Shown piece by piece: positions 63,741 to 64,000 of a DNA stretch of 64,000 bases (its first letter is position 1; each line of letters starts with the position of its first letter). Location of the stretch: the NCBI RefSeq assembly GCF_051401765.1, contig NW_027480595.1:558001-622000 (forward strand), in the 5' to 3' direction. This DNA is from Calliopsis andreniformis (lineage: Eukaryota; Arthropoda; Insecta; Hymenoptera; Andrenidae). The translations under genes were made by a program, and so were the position numbers. The notes beneath the pieces were generated by a model that was given only the letters and a program-made list of their open reading frames with translations, was not told the DNA's origin and made no database searches.

Positions 63741-64000
63741 GGTTGAGTATAGAGGATTGAATATTGAGGATTGAGGATTGAGGATTGAGGATTGAGGATT
63801 GAGGATTGAGGATTGAGGATTGAAGATTGAGTATTGGGGATTGAAGATTGAGGATTGAGGATTGAGGATTGAGGATTGAGGATTGAGGATTGAGGATTGA
63901 GGATTGAAGATTGAGGATTGGGTATTGAGGATTGAAGAATGAGGACTGAGGATTTAGGATTGAGGATCGAGGAATGAAGATTGAGTATTGGGGATTGAAG
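63741..64000. repeat. Nearly pure heptamer tail
   Basis: The last 260 bases are mostly uninterrupted GGATTGA units with a few variants and no landmark block. The array continues past the window end. Confidence 0.85.

Larger units (their letters stand above)
1..64000. repeat. Giant heptanucleotide satellite array, (GGATTGA)n with variants
   Basis: The entire window is built from a 7-base unit whose consensus on the given strand is GGATTGA. Common variants are AGATTGA, GTATTGA, GGACTGA, GGGTTGA, GAATTGA, GCATTGA and GGATTCA. Six-base units (GGATGA, GGACGA) occur at recurrent places and shift the register. Both window ends lie inside the array, so its true length exceeds 64 kb. I found no unique gene-like sequence. 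C is scarce on the given strand, giving extreme strand asymmetry. The array has higher-order structure, listed separately, so it is a satellite with higher-order repeats and not a simple homogeneous microsatellite. Centromeric, subtelomeric or other heterochromatic location is inference; the window itself does not show it. Confidence 0.98.

Noticed and set aside
1..64000. Secreted or structural repeat protein (silk-, antifreeze- or adhesin-like) encoded by the array
   Set aside because: The Asn/Pro/Gln/Ser-rich cycle is a direct translation of the heptamer in every frame. Without a signal peptide, unique terminal domain or frame preference there is no evidence for a gene.
1..64000. CRISPR array
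   Set aside because: Repeats are regular, but there are no unique spacers; everything between blocks is again heptamer, and no cas-like gene is present.
1..64000. Telomeric repeat array
   Set aside because: GGATTGA is not a telomere motif I recognise. Telomeric repeats would normally be far more uniform than this array with ancient block structure. Subtelomeric location remains possible.
1..64000. Cyanobacterial short tandemly repeated heptamers (STRR)
   Set aside because: Those known families have different heptamer sequences and form short intergenic tracts; a 64-kb array with higher-order units does not fit.

Overview
The whole 64-kb window is one continuous tandem array of a 7-base repeat, GGATTGA on the given strand (TCAATCC on the other), with many variant heptamers. 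I see no protein-coding gene, rRNA, tRNA, insertion sequence, CRISPR array or unique single-copy sequence, and the array runs off both ends of the window. The given strand is rich in G, A and T and very poor in C. The complementary strand is stop-free over long stretches in all three frames only because the heptamer has no stop codon in that direction. Every frame there reads the same seven-residue cycle (I-L-N-P-Q-S-S). I treat all of these open frames as by-products of the repeat.

Organism: nothing in the window identifies it. A heptamer array of this length with multi-kilobase higher-order structure is typical of eukaryotic satellite DNA (heterochromatic, centromeric or subtelomeric) assembled from long reads. 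Some bacteria carry shorter intergenic heptamer tracts, so an unusual bacterial array cannot be excluded from sequence alone.

Structure: three levels are visible. (1) The basic heptamer. (2) Landmark blocks of about 78 bases made of strongly diverged heptamers that still keep the 7-base register. The A block was counted by eye in 76 copies and falls into nine sequence classes (A1-A9). The B block has 14 copies, is the same length as A and appears to be a diverged relative of it. These form modules with exact spacing: A2 to B 269 bases (13 of 13), A5-A6-A7 at 362 and 377 bases (4 of 4), B to A8 1008 bases (4 of 4). (3) Direct duplications of long segments, with these offsets: 956 (5.76-7.67 kb), 2667 (10.9-16.2 kb), 4696 (17.36-26.75 kb, almost identical), 1510 (32.4-35.4 kb), about 6.03 kb (29.9 vs 35.9 kb), about 12.8 kb (25.4-29.9 vs 38.2-42.6 kb), 2527 (42.6-47.7 kb), about 7.55 kb (48.8-63.7 kb), and about 39.36 kb (7.7-17.3 vs 47.1-53.9 kb).

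Layout: 1-1.03 kb, A9-type array; 1.03-5.76 kb, A1/A2/B array; 5.76-7.67 kb, A3-A4 tandem pair; 7.67-10.9 kb, A7-A3-A5-A6-A7; 10.9-16.24 kb, two 2667-base units (A1-A2-B-A8); 16.24-17.36 kb, block-free; 17.36-26.75 kb, two 4696-base units; 26.75-42.6 kb, A1/A2/B/A3 mosaic with nested duplications and one internal deletion junction near 38.2 kb; 42.6-47.7 kb, two 2527-base units (A2-B-A5-A6-A7); 48.8-63.7 kb, two 7.5-kb units; 63.74-64.0 kb, nearly pure heptamer.

The pattern fits a satellite growing by unequal exchange and slippage at several scales. Several length differences between paired copies are whole numbers of heptamers (21, 70, 77, 140, 168 bases). Counts, boundaries and spacings were read by eye; boundaries of duplicated units are good to a few tens of bases because the junctions lie in low-complexity repeat.
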